Notes: generated by a model from the sequence alone, not told the origin. Positions 38,634-50,011 are shown, counted from the stretch's first letter. The stretch is DNA of 64,000 nucleotides from an uncultured Pelagibacteraceae bacterium (GCA_902543485.1 CACBYP010000005.1:62001-126000), one strand, 5' to 3'. Translations and numbers: made by a program.

Positions 38634-40529
38634 ATGATAGGAAATTATAAAGAAATTTACGACAAATCTTTAAAAAATCCTGAGGAATTTTGGAGAAAAA
38701 CTTCTGATGATGTGTTTTGGTTTAAAAAACCAACTAAAATTTTAAACAAAGATAATCCACCATTCTACAAATGGTTTGAGGATGGTGTGACAAACACATG
38801 CTACAATGCATTGGATCTTCATATTGATGAAGGTAGAGGTGATAAAACAGCTTTAATCTATGATAGTCCAATTACAGGCAGTAAATCAAAGTTCACTTTC
38901 AAAGAATTAAAAGAAAAAGTCTCTAAATTTGCAGGAGCTCTCGATAAACAGGGAGTTAAAAAAGGAGATCGTGTAATAATTTATATGCCAATGATACCAG
39001 AGGCTGTGGTTGCTATGCTAGCATGTGGTAGAATTGGAGCAATTCACTCTGTTGTATTTGGTGGTTTTGCTTCAAATGAATTAGCAAGTAGAATTGATGA
39101 TAGTAAAGCTAAAATTTTAATCACTGCATCATGTGGATTTGAACCTGGAAGAACAGTTGAATATAGACCGCTTGTAGATGGAGCTTTAAAATTAGCAAAT
39201 CACCAAGTTCAAAAAGTAATATTATTTCAAAGAAAAGATCACGAGGTAAAATTAAATAAACCATTAGAAATAAGTTGGGACGAAGCACTATCTGGAGCTA
39301 ATGATAAAGATTGTGTTGAAATGGGTGCCAATGATTATGCTTACATCCTTTATACTTCAGGAACCACTGGTATTCCAAAAGGAATTGTTCGAGATATTGG
39401 TGGTCACATAGTTGCTCTCAAATGGACAATGAAAAATATTTATAATATTGATCAAGATGATGTTTGGTGGTCAGCAAGTGATATTGGTTGGATAGTAGGA
39501 CACTCTTATATTGTTTATGCTCCATTATTTAAAGGATGTGCAACACTTCTATTTGAAGGAAAACCAGTGGGCACACCAGATGCTGGAGTATTTTGGAGAA
39601 TTATATCAGAATATAAAATTAAATCTTTATTCACAGCACCAACTGCATTTAGAGCAATTAAAAAAGAAGATCCAGAAGGTAAGTTTTTCTCCAAGTACGA
39701 TTTAAGTTCATTTGAGTCATTATTTTTAGCAGGTGAAAGAGCAGACCCTGATACTATTAAATGGGCTGAGAATTTACTTAAAGTTCCAGTAATTGACCAT
39801 TGGTGGCAAACTGAAACAAGTTGGGCGATAAGTTCAAATTGTACAGGAATCGAAATGCAAGAAACAAAATATGGATCTGCTTGCAAAGCAGTTCCAGGTT
39901 ATGACGTAAAAATAATTAAACCAGATCAAACAATAGCTAAACCAAATGAGATGGGAGATATTGTGGTTAAACTTCCACTTCCTCCTGGTACTTTTCCAAC
40001 TTTATGGAATGCAGACGAAAGATATAAGGAAAATTATATGTCAAATTATAATGGCTACTATCAAACTTACGATGCAGGGCATATTGATGACGATGGATAT
40101 ATTTGGATTATGTCTAGAACAGATGACATAATAAATGTTGCGGGTCATAGACTTTCAACTGGCGCAATAGAAGAGGTTTTATCTGAACATCAGTCTGTTG
40201 CTGAATGTGCAGTGATAGGAATAAAAGATCAACTAAAAGGACAATTGCCAATTGGTCTAATTGCTCTAAAAGCGGGAGTTACAAAGGATAATGAGACTAT
40301 ATCAAAAGAGTGCGTGCAAATGGTTAGAGACAAAGTCGGGCCTGTTGCAGCATTTAAAATAGCAATCGTTGTTAAAAGATTACCAAAAACAAGATCAGGC
40401 AAAGTATTAAGAGGAACAATTAGAAAAATTGCTGACAAAGAAGAATATAAAATGCCTGCCACAATCGATGACCCTGCTATACTTGATGAGATAAAAAAAG
40501 AGTTAATAAGTAGCAATATTTTAAAATAA
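38634..40529 (+). CDS. prpE: Acyl-CoA synthetase of the propionyl/acetyl-CoA synthetase family
   Basis: YILYTSGTTGIPKGIVRDIGGH, TASCGFEPGRTVEYRPLVDGA (PrpE-like), LPKTRSGKVLRGTIRKIA. Confidence 0.85.
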   Translation: MIGNYKEIYDKSLKNPEEFWRKTSDDVFWFKKPTKILNKDNPPFYKWFEDGVTNTCYNALDLHIDEGRGDKTALIYDSPITGSKSKFTFKELKEKVSKFAGALDKQGVKKGDRVIIYMPMIPEAVVAMLACGRIGAIHSVVFGGFASNELASRIDDSKAKILITASCGFEPGRTVEYRPLVDGALKLANHQVQKVILFQRKDHEVKLNKPLEISWDEALSGANDKDCVEMGANDYAYILYTSGTTGIPKGIVRDIGGHIVALKWTMKNIYNIDQDDVWWSASDIGWIVGHSYIVYAPLFKGCATLLFEGKPVGTPDAGVFWRIISEYKIKSLFTAPTAFRAIKKEDPEGKFFSKYDLSSFESLFLAGERADPDTIKWAENLLKVPVIDHWWQTETSWAISSNCTGIEMQETKYGSACKAVPGYDVKIIKPDQTIAKPNEMGDIVVKLPLPPGTFPTLWNADERYKENYMSNYNGYYQTYDAGHIDDDGYIWIMSRTDDIINVAGHRLSTGAIEEVLSEHQSVAECAVIGIKDQLKGQLPIGLIALKAGVTKDNETISKECVQMVRDKVGPVAAFKIAIVVKRLPKTRSGKVLRGTIRKIADKEEYKMPATIDDPAILDEIKKELISSNILK

Positions 40530-40861
40530 TGCTTAAGACTTATCTTTTTTTAGTAGGAGCAATAATTTGTGAAGTTTGTGGGACAATGCTTCTTCCTGTT
40601 ACTCAAAACTTTACAAAAATAACACCAACAGTATTTTTAGCTGGCTTTTATTTATCTGCTTTTTATTTACTTACGTTTGTTGTTGATAAGTTACCTATCG
40701 CCATTGTTTATGGAACATGGAGCGGGCTTGGTATTTTTACCATAGCAATTTTAGGCTATATATTTTTTAAACAATCTTTAAGTTGGCAAGCTATATTGGG
40801 CATGTTTCTTATTGTTGTTGGTGTAACACTTGTAAATATGTATTCAAGTAAAACTATATGA
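40529..40861 (+). CDS. SMR family small multidrug-resistance-like transporter
   Basis: 110 aa, four TM; conserved Glu in AIICEVCGTMLL; 1-nt stop/start overlap with the upstream gene. Confidence 0.88.
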   Translation: MLKTYLFLVGAIICEVCGTMLLPVTQNFTKITPTVFLAGFYLSAFYLLTFVVDKLPIAIVYGTWSGLGIFTIAILGYIFFKQSLSWQAILGMFLIVVGVTLVNMYSSKTI

Positions 40862-40862
40862 T

Positions 40863-42173
40863 TTAATCAAAAAGAATCGGTTTACCAGATGGATCTCCCA
40901 AAATTTCATCTTCTTTCATTTTAATATCACCATTAATAATTGTATAAACTGGCGAACCTTTAAATCTATAACCATCAAATGGGCTCCATCCACACTTGCT
41001 ATGAATATTTTTGTTTTTGATTTCAATTGTTCGATTTATATCTATTATTGTAAAATCAGCATCGTAATTTTTTTTGATGAAACCTTTATTTTTAATACCA
41101 AATACTGAAACTGGATTCTCACAAAGAAGTTTAATTAACTGACCTAATTTAAGTTTTTTGTCATTCACATGATTTAGCATAACGGGTAATAATGTTTGTA
41201 CACCAGGCATACCAGATGGTGACTGAGGATATTCTTTTAATTTATCTTCTTTTAAATGAGGAGCATGGTCAGAACCGATAGTATCATTATAATTATTTCT
41301 AATTGCATACCACAATCTATCATAATGGGCCTTGTCTCTTAAAGGAGGGTTCATCTGTGCAAAGGTGCCAAGTTTATCATAACAATCTGGCGCATATACT
41401 GTTAAATGCTGAGGGGTAATTTCAAAAGTTATGTTCCCTTTATTTTGTGATAAGAAATCTATTTCTTCTTTTGTTGTAACATGCAGAATATGTGCTTTTT
41501 TATTGAGTCTTTTTGCAATCCTTACAATCCTCCTGGTAGATGACATTGCACATTCTTCATTCCTCCATACAGGATGGGTATGAACATTGCCTTTTTCAAT
41601 TAGTTTTTTTCTCAAATTAATTATTTCTTCATCTTCAGAATGAACTGCAACTATTTTTGAAGTATTCTGAAAGACTTTTTCAATATCTTCTTCTTTATCT
41701 ACTAATAGATTTCCAGTTGAAGAACCTGCAAAAAGTTTTACTCCACAACAACCATCTAATCCTTTTAACTTTGCTAAATCAGTCGAATTATCTGGAGTTG
41801 CTCCGAAATAAAAAGCATAATTTGAATACATCCTATTTTTAGCAAGATTTAATTTATTATTAAATTCTTTCATATTTGCAGTGGGCGGATTTGTATTTGG
41901 CATCTCAAATACACTTGTAATACCACCAGCAATAGCTGCTTTACTTCCAGTATGTAAGTCCTCTGCATTAGTTGATCCAGGCTCGCGGAAATGCACTTGA
42001 GTATCCATGCAACCAGGTAAAACTATTAAATTACTTGCATCAATAGTTTCTTTGCTTTGTTCGTTATTTAAATCACCAATTATTGAGATTTTTCCATTCT
42101 GAATACCAATATTAGTCTTAGTAAGCTTGTCGTCAATATAACACTCTCCATTTTTTATAATAAGATCTAACAT
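40863..42173 (-). CDS. pyrC: Dihydroorotase-like amidohydrolase
   Basis: VLPGCMDTQVHFREPGSTNAEDLHTGSKAAIAGGITSVFEMPNTNP, TIGSDHAPH. Confidence 0.9.
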   Translation of the reverse strand: MLDLIIKNGECYIDDKLTKTNIGIQNGKISIIGDLNNEQSKETIDASNLIVLPGCMDTQVHFREPGSTNAEDLHTGSKAAIAGGITSVFEMPNTNPPTANMKEFNNKLNLAKNRMYSNYAFYFGATPDNSTDLAKLKGLDGCCGVKLFAGSSTGNLLVDKEEDIEKVFQNTSKIVAVHSEDEEIINLRKKLIEKGNVHTHPVWRNEECAMSSTRRIVRIAKRLNKKAHILHVTTKEEIDFLSQNKGNITFEITPQHLTVYAPDCYDKLGTFAQMNPPLRDKAHYDRLWYAIRNNYNDTIGSDHAPHLKEDKLKEYPQSPSGMPGVQTLLPVMLNHVNDKKLKLGQLIKLLCENPVSVFGIKNKGFIKKNYDADFTIIDINRTIEIKNKNIHSKCGWSPFDGYRFKGSPVYTIINGDIKMKEDEILGDPSGKPILFD

Positions 42174-42216
42174 TTTACGAAATCGTTACTATATTATTCT
42201 TTTATATCTATCAATA

Positions 42217-43107
42217 ATGAAAAAAAATAATGTTTATATTTTAGAGGACAGAGGACTTTTATACATATCTGGTGAAGACTGTAAAGAATTTCTACAAAAC
42301 ATAGTTACAAATAATATCAACAAAGTAGATGAAAAAAATTCGTGCTACTCTGCTTTACTTACTCCACAGGGGAAATATTTATATGATTTCAATATATCAA
42401 AACACAAATCTGGATATTTTTTAGATTGTGAAAAAAAAAATATAGATAATTTATTTAAACAATTAAATTTATACAAACTTAGATCAAAAGTAGAAATTTT
42501 AAATTTAAGTAATGAATTTGTAATTGCAGTTATTAGTAAAGAGAGATTTTTGGACATGGATAATTCAAAATCTAATGCCGGTTGTACTATAAAATTTAGA
42601 GAGGATAATATTTTTTTAGATCCTAGAAATATAGATCTTGGAGCAAGGCTAATAACTAATTTGGAAAAATTATATTTATCATTAAAAAAACTTGGTCTTA
42701 AGACCGCAGATAAAAAAGAATATTACAAATTAAGTCATGAAATTGGAATTCCTCAAAATAATACAGACAAACTTCAAAATAAACTTTTTGGTATTGAGTG
42801 CAATTTTGATGAATTAAATGCAATAGATTTTAAAAAAGGTTGTTATGTTGGTCAGGAAAATACTGCAAGAATTAAGTTAAAAGACAAATTAAGCAAACGT
42901 CTTCTGCCAATTGAAGTAGTAGAGGGTGATTTAAAAAATGATGTGATAGCGGTTGAAAAAGATGAAATAGGAAAAATATTAATAAATGATGATTATCCGT
43001 TTGCTATTATCAAAGTTAAAAATGAAAAATTTAATTTTAATAAAACTTTTGATTGTGGATCTGCCAAAATAAAAGTCAAAAAACCTGATTGGCTAAAAAT
43101 TATTTAA
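42217..43107 (+). CDS. ygfZ: YgfZ/GcvT-domain folate-binding protein
   Basis: ISGEDCKEFLQNIVTNNIN and KKGCYVGQENTARIK (YgfZ KGCYxGQE signature). Confidence 0.92.
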   Translation: MKKNNVYILEDRGLLYISGEDCKEFLQNIVTNNINKVDEKNSCYSALLTPQGKYLYDFNISKHKSGYFLDCEKKNIDNLFKQLNLYKLRSKVEILNLSNEFVIAVISKERFLDMDNSKSNAGCTIKFREDNIFLDPRNIDLGARLITNLEKLYLSLKKLGLKTADKKEYYKLSHEIGIPQNNTDKLQNKLFGIECNFDELNAIDFKKGCYVGQENTARIKLKDKLSKRLLPIEVVEGDLKNDVIAVEKDEIGKILINDDYPFAIIKVKNEKFNFNKTFDCGSAKIKVKKPDWLKII

Positions 43108-43471
43108 TGAATTTAGATAAATCTGGTTTAAAATAATTTGGACCTTTCATAACTTTACCCTGATCATTATAAATAGGTTTTCCATCATTTCCTAACTTGC
43201 TCATATTAGAATTTTGAACTTCTTCAAAACAAGCATCTAAATTGATACCAAATGCATGCCCAGCACCATAAGTCACATATAATATATCAGTTAAAGCATC
43301 CGCAGCCTCTAAAAGATCATTATTGTCTAAAGCTTGTCTGAATTCATCTAGTTCTTCTTTAATCAAATTATACCTTAGCTCATTTATTTTTGTTGAGCTA
43401 AATGATGGTGATGATTTTACCTCTTGCCCAAAAGTCTCCATAAAATTTTTTACTTTTTGAAAATTTGTCAT
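43100..43471 (-). CDS. MazG-like nucleotide pyrophosphohydrolase
   Basis: RYNLIKEELDEFRQALDNNDLLEAADALTDILYVTYG (all-alpha NTP-PPase helices). Confidence 0.82.
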   Translation of the reverse strand: MTNFQKVKNFMETFGQEVKSSPSFSSTKINELRYNLIKEELDEFRQALDNNDLLEAADALTDILYVTYGAGHAFGINLDACFEEVQNSNMSKLGNDGKPIYNDQGKVMKGPNYFKPDLSKFIK

Positions 43472-43532
43472 TTTACTCCTGTAAGATTAGTAAAAACTAG
43501 TATATAAATTATTTGGTTAATTTTTCAAACAA

Positions 43533-44921
43533 ATGAAAACAAGAAAAGAATTTGATAGTATCGGTGGGATAAATGTACCAAATGACAAATATTGGGGTGC
43601 CTCCACTCAAAGGTCAAAAAAATTTTTTAACATTGGAAAAGTATATGTCCCAGAATCAATTATAAAATCTATTGCAATCATCAAACGAAGTGCTGCCATA
43701 GTTCATCAAAAAGATGGGTTGATTTCATCTAAAGTTTCAAGAACAATAATTAAAGCTTCTAACGAAGTCATTAGTGGTAAAATGAGTAAAAATTTTCCTC
43801 TAAAAGTTTGGCAAACAGGATCTGGTACACAAACAAATATGAATGTTAACGAAGTTATAGCAAATAGAGCTATAGAGATATTAAAAGGTAAAAAAGGATC
43901 TAAAAAACCTGTTCATCCAAATGATCATGTTAATAAATCTCAATCTACAAATGATGTTTTTCCAACCGCAATGCATATCTCGGTAGCAACTGAAACTATT
44001 AATAAACTTTTGCCAAGTTTAAAATCATTAGAAAATTCATTAGCAAAAAAGAGCAAAGAATTTAAAAAAATTGTAAAAATTGGCAGAACACATTTACAGG
44101 ATGCTACACCTCTTTCACTTGGTCAAGAATTTTCTGGATATCATGAGCAGGTAAAAAAAAGTATAGAAAGAATAAAATATTGTTTAAATGATATTTATTA
44201 TTTGGCTCAAGGTGGTACCGCTGTAGGAACAGGGATAAATTCAAAAAAAAATTTTGATAAAAAGATAATCAAGGAAATTAAAAAATTTTGTAAGATAAAT
44301 TTTAAACCAGCACCAAATAAATTTTCTGAGTTAGCAGCTCACGATGCAATAGTAAATTTTTCTGGATCTTTAAATTCATGTGCAGTTGCTCTAATGAAAA
44401 TTTCAAACGATATAAGATTTTTAGGTTCTGGACCAAGAGCAGGTTATGGCGAACTTTTGCTTCCAGAAAATGAACCTGGGTCTTCGATCATGCCTGGAAA
44501 GGTTAATCCAACACAATGTGAGGCAGTTACAATGGTTTGTGCGAAAGTTATTGGAAACCATACTGGTATAACTGTTGCTGGCACTCATGGACATTTTGAA
44601 TTAAATGTATTCAAACCTTTAATTGCCTACAACATATTACAATCGATTGATATTCTTGGTGATAGTGTAAAGAATTTTAGCCTATATTGTATTAAGGGAA
44701 TTAAAGCTAATAAAAAAAAAATCAAAGAGCATTTAGATAATTCTTTAATGCTTGTTACAGCGCTTGCACCAAAAATTGGCTACGATAATGCTGCAAGAAT
44801 TGCAAAAAAAGCTCTAAAAAATAATACTAAATTAAAGGATGAAGTTATTAGATCAAGATTAATAAGTCCAAAAGAATACGACCTTATAATTAATCCTTCA
44901 AGAATGATTAAACCTGATTAA
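43533..44921 (+). CDS. fumC: Fumarate hydratase class II
   Basis: QTGSGTQTNMNVNEVIANRA, GRTHLQDATPLSLGQEFSGY, GSSIMPGKVNPTQCEA. Confidence 0.97.
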   Translation: MKTRKEFDSIGGINVPNDKYWGASTQRSKKFFNIGKVYVPESIIKSIAIIKRSAAIVHQKDGLISSKVSRTIIKASNEVISGKMSKNFPLKVWQTGSGTQTNMNVNEVIANRAIEILKGKKGSKKPVHPNDHVNKSQSTNDVFPTAMHISVATETINKLLPSLKSLENSLAKKSKEFKKIVKIGRTHLQDATPLSLGQEFSGYHEQVKKSIERIKYCLNDIYYLAQGGTAVGTGINSKKNFDKKIIKEIKKFCKINFKPAPNKFSELAAHDAIVNFSGSLNSCAVALMKISNDIRFLGSGPRAGYGELLLPENEPGSSIMPGKVNPTQCEAVTMVCAKVIGNHTGITVAGTHGHFELNVFKPLIAYNILQSIDILGDSVKNFSLYCIKGIKANKKKIKEHLDNSLMLVTALAPKIGYDNAARIAKKALKNNTKLKDEVIRSRLISPKEYDLIINPSRMIKPD

Positions 44922-46285
44922 TCTATAACTTTTCTAATATGTGATCTGAGATTATGTATATTTTTTATTAAAAAAATTTCACTAAAAATTGAATTATTCT
45001 CAATATTATTAATTTTTACGTTTTTTATAACAAAATCTGAAACACCAATATTTTTTTCTAAATCAAAGTGTATTTGTTTTATTTTTTTCACTTTTTTTGA
45101 TCCAATTTGAAAAATTTTTGCAAATTGGATATGATTTTCAATATTTAATAAATTTTTTGATACAAATTTAATTTCTCCTTGATCTTCAATAAAGCTCATA
45201 GAAGAATTAATCATACCAATTTTATCAAGGGTAAATTTTGCTTCTTTTGAGTTTATTTTTTTTTCACTTATTGCAAAATTTATTTCACCATTTTTTATTA
45301 ATTTATTTTTTAAGTCATTAAATTTAAGATTAAGTAGACCATTAAAATTTCCCAAATAATTTTCATCATATAAAAACATATTTATTAAAATATTATCTAT
45401 AACATTTTCGATTTTTTTATTTTTAATAACTAATTCTCCATTAAAATAAAAAGGGTTGAGTTGAATTTTACTAGCTATATTAAAGTTTGTATTTTTTTTA
45501 TCTGGAGATAAAATATAAATTTTTCCATTATCAAATCTAAAATTATAATGCATCTTGTCATTTAAATATGATATAAAGATATTTCCGCTGAATTTTTTAG
45601 GATTATTAAATTTTAAGATATTTGCGATTTCTATATTTGGATTAAATAATTGAATATCATGAGAAGTAGTTTTAGGAACATCATACTTTCTTTTCCAATG
45701 AGATTTAAATTTTAATCCAAAAACCTCACCATCTATTATGAAATTTTTGATCTTAGTTTTACTATTTATTGCATATAAAATTTTTTTTATTGGTGAAATT
45801 ATAATAACTTCATTATTTTTATTTTTTATAAAAACTTTACAGTTTTTAAATATGATCGGTTTGTTAACTTTTTGATATAAATGATTTCTTAATTCCTTAA
45901 TATCTGTTAAATCAAATTCTAGATTTGTATCAGAAATTTCTGTCGAAACTAAATTTTCAAATGATCTTAAATATATATCTCTTAAAGAAATAAATATTTT
46001 TAAGTTTGAAGAATTTATTAAATATTTGCCCTCTTTATATTGAGAAAAATCAAGTGAGGCATTTTCTACTATTAGGTGTGGTTTGGGAAATGGTTTGTAG
46101 GAAATTTTTCCTGATGATTTTAAATAAATTTTAAAATTTTTGTAAAAATTTTTTTCTATATCTACAACTTTACTTTTATAATTTAATAAAACTGGTAAAG
46201 ATAAAATTGTCAAAGATGAAAAAATTATGGCGATTGCTGAGAGAATCAACCTGAAGGTTATTTTATTTTGCTTTACTTTATTCAT
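44918..46285 (-). CDS. AsmA-like large membrane/periplasmic protein
   Basis: Single N-terminal TM and KIYLKSSGKISYKPFPKPHLIVENASLDF AsmA-like opening. Confidence 0.6.
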   Translation of the reverse strand: MNKVKQNKITFRLILSAIAIIFSSLTILSLPVLLNYKSKVVDIEKNFYKNFKIYLKSSGKISYKPFPKPHLIVENASLDFSQYKEGKYLINSSNLKIFISLRDIYLRSFENLVSTEISDTNLEFDLTDIKELRNHLYQKVNKPIIFKNCKVFIKNKNNEVIIISPIKKILYAINSKTKIKNFIIDGEVFGLKFKSHWKRKYDVPKTTSHDIQLFNPNIEIANILKFNNPKKFSGNIFISYLNDKMHYNFRFDNGKIYILSPDKKNTNFNIASKIQLNPFYFNGELVIKNKKIENVIDNILINMFLYDENYLGNFNGLLNLKFNDLKNKLIKNGEINFAISEKKINSKEAKFTLDKIGMINSSMSFIEDQGEIKFVSKNLLNIENHIQFAKIFQIGSKKVKKIKQIHFDLEKNIGVSDFVIKNVKINNIENNSIFSEIFLIKNIHNLRSHIRKVID

Positions 46286-46313
46286 TATTGCTTAAAATTA
46301 AAAAACGATACAT

Positions 46314-48338
46314 ATGTTAAAATCTGATTATTTGTTAAATTTAAATGAAAAGCAACAGGAAGCAGTAGAGCATCTTGACGGTCCACTTTTAATTGTTGCT
46401 GGAGCTGGGTCGGGCAAAACAAAAGTTTTAACCTCAAGAATTGCACACATTATTAGAAGCCACAAAGCTTTTTCAAGCCAAATTCTGGCAGTTACTTTTA
46501 CCAATAAAGCTGCAAAAGAAATGCAAATTAGAGTTTCGAAGCTACTTAGAAAAGATGCAACAGGATTACCATGGCTAGGTACATTTCATTCTATTAGTGC
46601 AAAAATTTTAAGAAAACATGCAGAGGCAGTTGGATTAAAATCAAATTTTACAATTTTGGACCAAGATGATCAAACAAGATTGATAAAAAATATATGTAAG
46701 GCAGAAAACATTGACATAAAAAAAATATCTCCAAAGTATGTTTTGGCAATTATAGATAAATGGAAAAATAAAGGTTGTTATCCTGAAGACGTAATTTTAA
46801 AGAAAAGTCAAATTTTAGAGAGAAATTTTTTAAGAATTTATAAAATTTATCAACAAAAACTTATAGACCTAAATTCAACAGATTTTAGTGATTTAATTTT
46901 ACATACAGTTAAAATATTCGAAAAATATAAAGACATATTATCCATTTATTCAAAAAAATTTAAATATATTTTAGTTGATGAGTATCAAGATACAAATTTT
47001 ATTCAAAGTGAGTGGCTTAAAAATTTATCTAAAACTAATATGAATTTATGCTGTGTTGGAGATGATGACCAATCTATTTATAGCTGGAGAGGTGCAGAAA
47101 TTAAAAATTTTTTAGAATTCGATAAAATTTATAAAGATACAAAAATAATTAGATTAGAGAAAAATTATAGATCAACCCAAAATATTTTAAATGTTGCCTC
47201 AAAATTAATAGAAAACAATCAAAATAGAGTTGGCAAAACATTGTACACTAATCAAGAGGAAGGGGAGCTTATTACATTAGATTGTTTTAGAAATGTGAAA
47301 GATGAAGCTATCGAGATAAGCACTACTATAGAAAATTATAAAAAAAAAAATTCATTAAACGAAATTGCTATCTTAGTTAGAGCAATTTTTCAAACTAGAG
47401 AATTTGAAGAAAGATTTTTAAAAGTTGGAATTCCTTATAGAATTATAGGAGGTATAAAGTTTTATGAAAGAGCAGAAATTAAGGATTGTATTGCATATTT
47501 AAGATGTATAGAACAACCATTAGACGATCTATCATTTGAGAGAATAATCAATGTACCAAAAAGATCAATTGGAGACACAACTATAAAATTAATTTCTGAA
47601 CATGCAAAAAAAAATAATTGTTCTTTGGAAATTGCCTCAAAAAAATTAATCGAGCTGAATAAAATCAAACCCAAGACAAAAGTTAGTTTAATATCACTTT
47701 TAAACTTACTAGAAAAATGGAGATATGAATTAAAAAAAAAAATTAATCATAATAAACTTTTACAAATTGTATTGGATGAGTCTGGATATAGTGAAATGAT
47801 AAAAAATAAGAAAGATATAGAAAATGAAAATAGACTTGAGAATATCAAGGAACTTTTAAATGCAATGAAAGAATTTGATAATTTGGAAAGTTTTTTAGAG
47901 CATGTCGCTTTAGCTACATCACTTGATCAAGATTGGGAGAGTGAAAAAGTTAATCTTATGACTTTACACGCATCTAAAGGATTAGAATTTAATATAGTTT
48001 ATTTACCTGGTTGGGAAGAAGGTTTATTCCCTCATCAAAAAAGTATTGAGGAAAAAGGTGAAAGTGGCCTTGAAGAAGAGAGAAGACTTGCATATGTAGG
48101 AATAACCAGAGCAAAAAAAATTGCAAAAATTTCTTTCTCTATGAATAGATTTTATCAAGGAGATTGGATGGATAGTATGGCCTCAAGATTTGTTGATGAA
48201 CTTCCAGATCAATTTATAAAGAAAAATAATAATTTTGAAGACCAAGATGAGGGTGACTTTGAATTTAATCAAGATATTGAGTTTGAGAGTGAAGTAAGAA
48301 GTCCTGGGTGGTTAAGATATCAGAAGAAATTAAAGTGA
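46314..48338 (+). CDS. uvrD: UvrD/PcrA/Rep superfamily I DNA helicase
   Basis: LNEKQQEAVEHLDGPLLIVAGAGSGKTKVLTSRIAHI, VDEYQDTN, DDDQSIYSWRGAE. Confidence 0.95.
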   Translation: MLKSDYLLNLNEKQQEAVEHLDGPLLIVAGAGSGKTKVLTSRIAHIIRSHKAFSSQILAVTFTNKAAKEMQIRVSKLLRKDATGLPWLGTFHSISAKILRKHAEAVGLKSNFTILDQDDQTRLIKNICKAENIDIKKISPKYVLAIIDKWKNKGCYPEDVILKKSQILERNFLRIYKIYQQKLIDLNSTDFSDLILHTVKIFEKYKDILSIYSKKFKYILVDEYQDTNFIQSEWLKNLSKTNMNLCCVGDDDQSIYSWRGAEIKNFLEFDKIYKDTKIIRLEKNYRSTQNILNVASKLIENNQNRVGKTLYTNQEEGELITLDCFRNVKDEAIEISTTIENYKKKNSLNEIAILVRAIFQTREFEERFLKVGIPYRIIGGIKFYERAEIKDCIAYLRCIEQPLDDLSFERIINVPKRSIGDTTIKLISEHAKKNNCSLEIASKKLIELNKIKPKTKVSLISLLNLLEKWRYELKKKINHNKLLQIVLDESGYSEMIKNKKDIENENRLENIKELLNAMKEFDNLESFLEHVALATSLDQDWESEKVNLMTLHASKGLEFNIVYLPGWEEGLFPHQKSIEEKGESGLEEERRLAYVGITRAKKIAKISFSMNRFYQGDWMDSMASRFVDELPDQFIKKNNNFEDQDEGDFEFNQDIEFESEVRSPGWLRYQKKLK

Positions 48339-50011
48339 TAAAAAAAATTAAAAAATTTATAAATCTAAAAAATTTAGATGGCTATATTATTCCGAAGAAT
48401 GACAACTATTTTACAGAATATTCAAAAACAAATAATTTAGCAAGATTAACTAAATTTACAGGATCAGCCGGATTTGCATTAATTTTAAAAAATAAAAATT
48501 ATTTATTCGTAGATGGAAGATATACTTTGCAAGCCCAAAGACAATCCGGGAATAAATTTAAAATATTACAAATTCCATATTTTTTTCCCAAAGATTTAGA
48601 AAATATAGAAAATTGCAACATCGGTTTCGATCCAAAATTATTTACTGAAAAAACAATTAAAAATTACTTTGGAAATCTTATTAATTTAATCCCAGAAGAA
48701 TTTAATTTTAAAAATAAATTAGAGAGAAAAGTAAATAAAGTGTTCGGTTTAAATAAATTAGTCACAGGTGAATCCTCAATTTCAAAAATAAATAAAGTTA
48801 AAAAATTCATGCATAAAAATAAAATAAATTATATGTATATATCCGCTAGTGAGAATGTTAATTGGTTATTAAATATCAGAGGTAAAGATTTGCCAAACAG
48901 TCCATTGGTTAATTCAAAATTACTAATATCAGATAAAAATAAATTATATCTTTTTATTGATTTACGGAAAATTTCTAAACAAATGAAAAGATATTTAAAA
49001 AATTTCATTTTGTTGGGAGAAAAAAATCTCTTAAAAGTATTAAGTAATTTGAAAAATGGGTCCTTTAGCATAGACAAACATACATGCTCCATATTTGAGG
49101 AAAAAATAATATATAGTAAATTCGATATAAAAAACTTTAATGATCCAATATATGAATTAAAATCTATTAAGAATAAAATAGAAATTCAAAATACCAAGGA
49201 AGCACATATTGAAGACGGTGTTGCACTAACTAAATTTTTATATTGGTTTAAAAATAATAAAAAAAAAATAACAGAAAAGAAAATCGAGACAAAACTTGAA
49301 AGATTTAGAAAAAAATCAAATAACTATCTTTATCCAAGTTTTGATACTATAGCAGGCTCGGGTCCCAACGGTGCTATTATTCATTATAAGTCAAATAATC
49401 AAACAAACAGAAATTTAAAAAAAAATGATATTTTATTAATTGACTCAGGAGGGCAATATAAATGGGGTACAACTGATGTTACTAGAACAACTTGTTATGG
49501 TGAAGTTTCTAATGATATAAAAAATAATTTTACAAGAGTATTAAAGGGTCATATTGCGGTAATAGAATGCGATTTATCAAAAAATAATACAGGAAATTTA
49601 ATAGATAAATTGGCAAGAAAATCACTAAAAAAAGTTGGATTAGATTATTCTCATGGAACAGGTCATGGTGTTGGTTTTTTTTTAAATGTTCATGAAGGTC
49701 CACAAGGAATTTCTAAGTATAATAATACAAAGATTAAAAAAGGAATGATTATTAGTAATGAACCTGGGTATTATTTAAACAATAAATATGGCATTAGGAT
49801 TGAAAATCTTATTTACGTTGATGAGAATAAAGGTAGATTGGTTTTTAAAAACTTAACTTATGCTCCTATAGATACTGATTTAATCAACTTTAAAATTTTA
49901 ACAAAAAAAGAGAAGGATTATTTATTCAATTATCATTTGGAGGTTTATACAAAAATTTCTAATTACCTAAATAATTACGAAAAAAAATGGTTAATTAATT
50001 TGATTAAGTAA
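48335..50011 (+). CDS. pepP: Xaa-Pro aminopeptidase (M24B)
   Basis: DSGGQYKWGTTDVTRTTCYG, HGTGHGVGFFLNVHEGPQGIS, ISNEPGYY. The GTG at 48335 overlaps the uvrD stop (GTGA) and is preferred over 48308. Confidence 0.92.
   Translation: MIKKIKKFINLKNLDGYIIPKNDNYFTEYSKTNNLARLTKFTGSAGFALILKNKNYLFVDGRYTLQAQRQSGNKFKILQIPYFFPKDLENIENCNIGFDPKLFTEKTIKNYFGNLINLIPEEFNFKNKLERKVNKVFGLNKLVTGESSISKINKVKKFMHKNKINYMYISASENVNWLLNIRGKDLPNSPLVNSKLLISDKNKLYLFIDLRKISKQMKRYLKNFILLGEKNLLKVLSNLKNGSFSIDKHTCSIFEEKIIYSKFDIKNFNDPIYELKSIKNKIEIQNTKEAHIEDGVALTKFLYWFKNNKKKITEKKIETKLERFRKKSNNYLYPSFDTIAGSGPNGAIIHYKSNNQTNRNLKKNDILLIDSGGQYKWGTTDVTRTTCYGEVSNDIKNNFTRVLKGHIAVIECDLSKNNTGNLIDKLARKSLKKVGLDYSHGTGHGVGFFLNVHEGPQGISKYNNTKIKKGMIISNEPGYYLNNKYGIRIENLIYVDENKGRLVFKNLTYAPIDTDLINFKILTKKEKDYLFNYHLEVYTKISNYLNNYEKKWLINLIK

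Noticed and set aside
39515-39886. 123-aa minus-strand ORF
   Set aside because: Antisense to the acyl-CoA synthetase gene, whose reading frame has clear family motifs.
42424-42445. Long A runs in ygfZ and elsewhere as slippery frameshift sites
   Set aside because: Reading frames continue undisturbed through these runs; only the GST A7 run coincides with a frame break.
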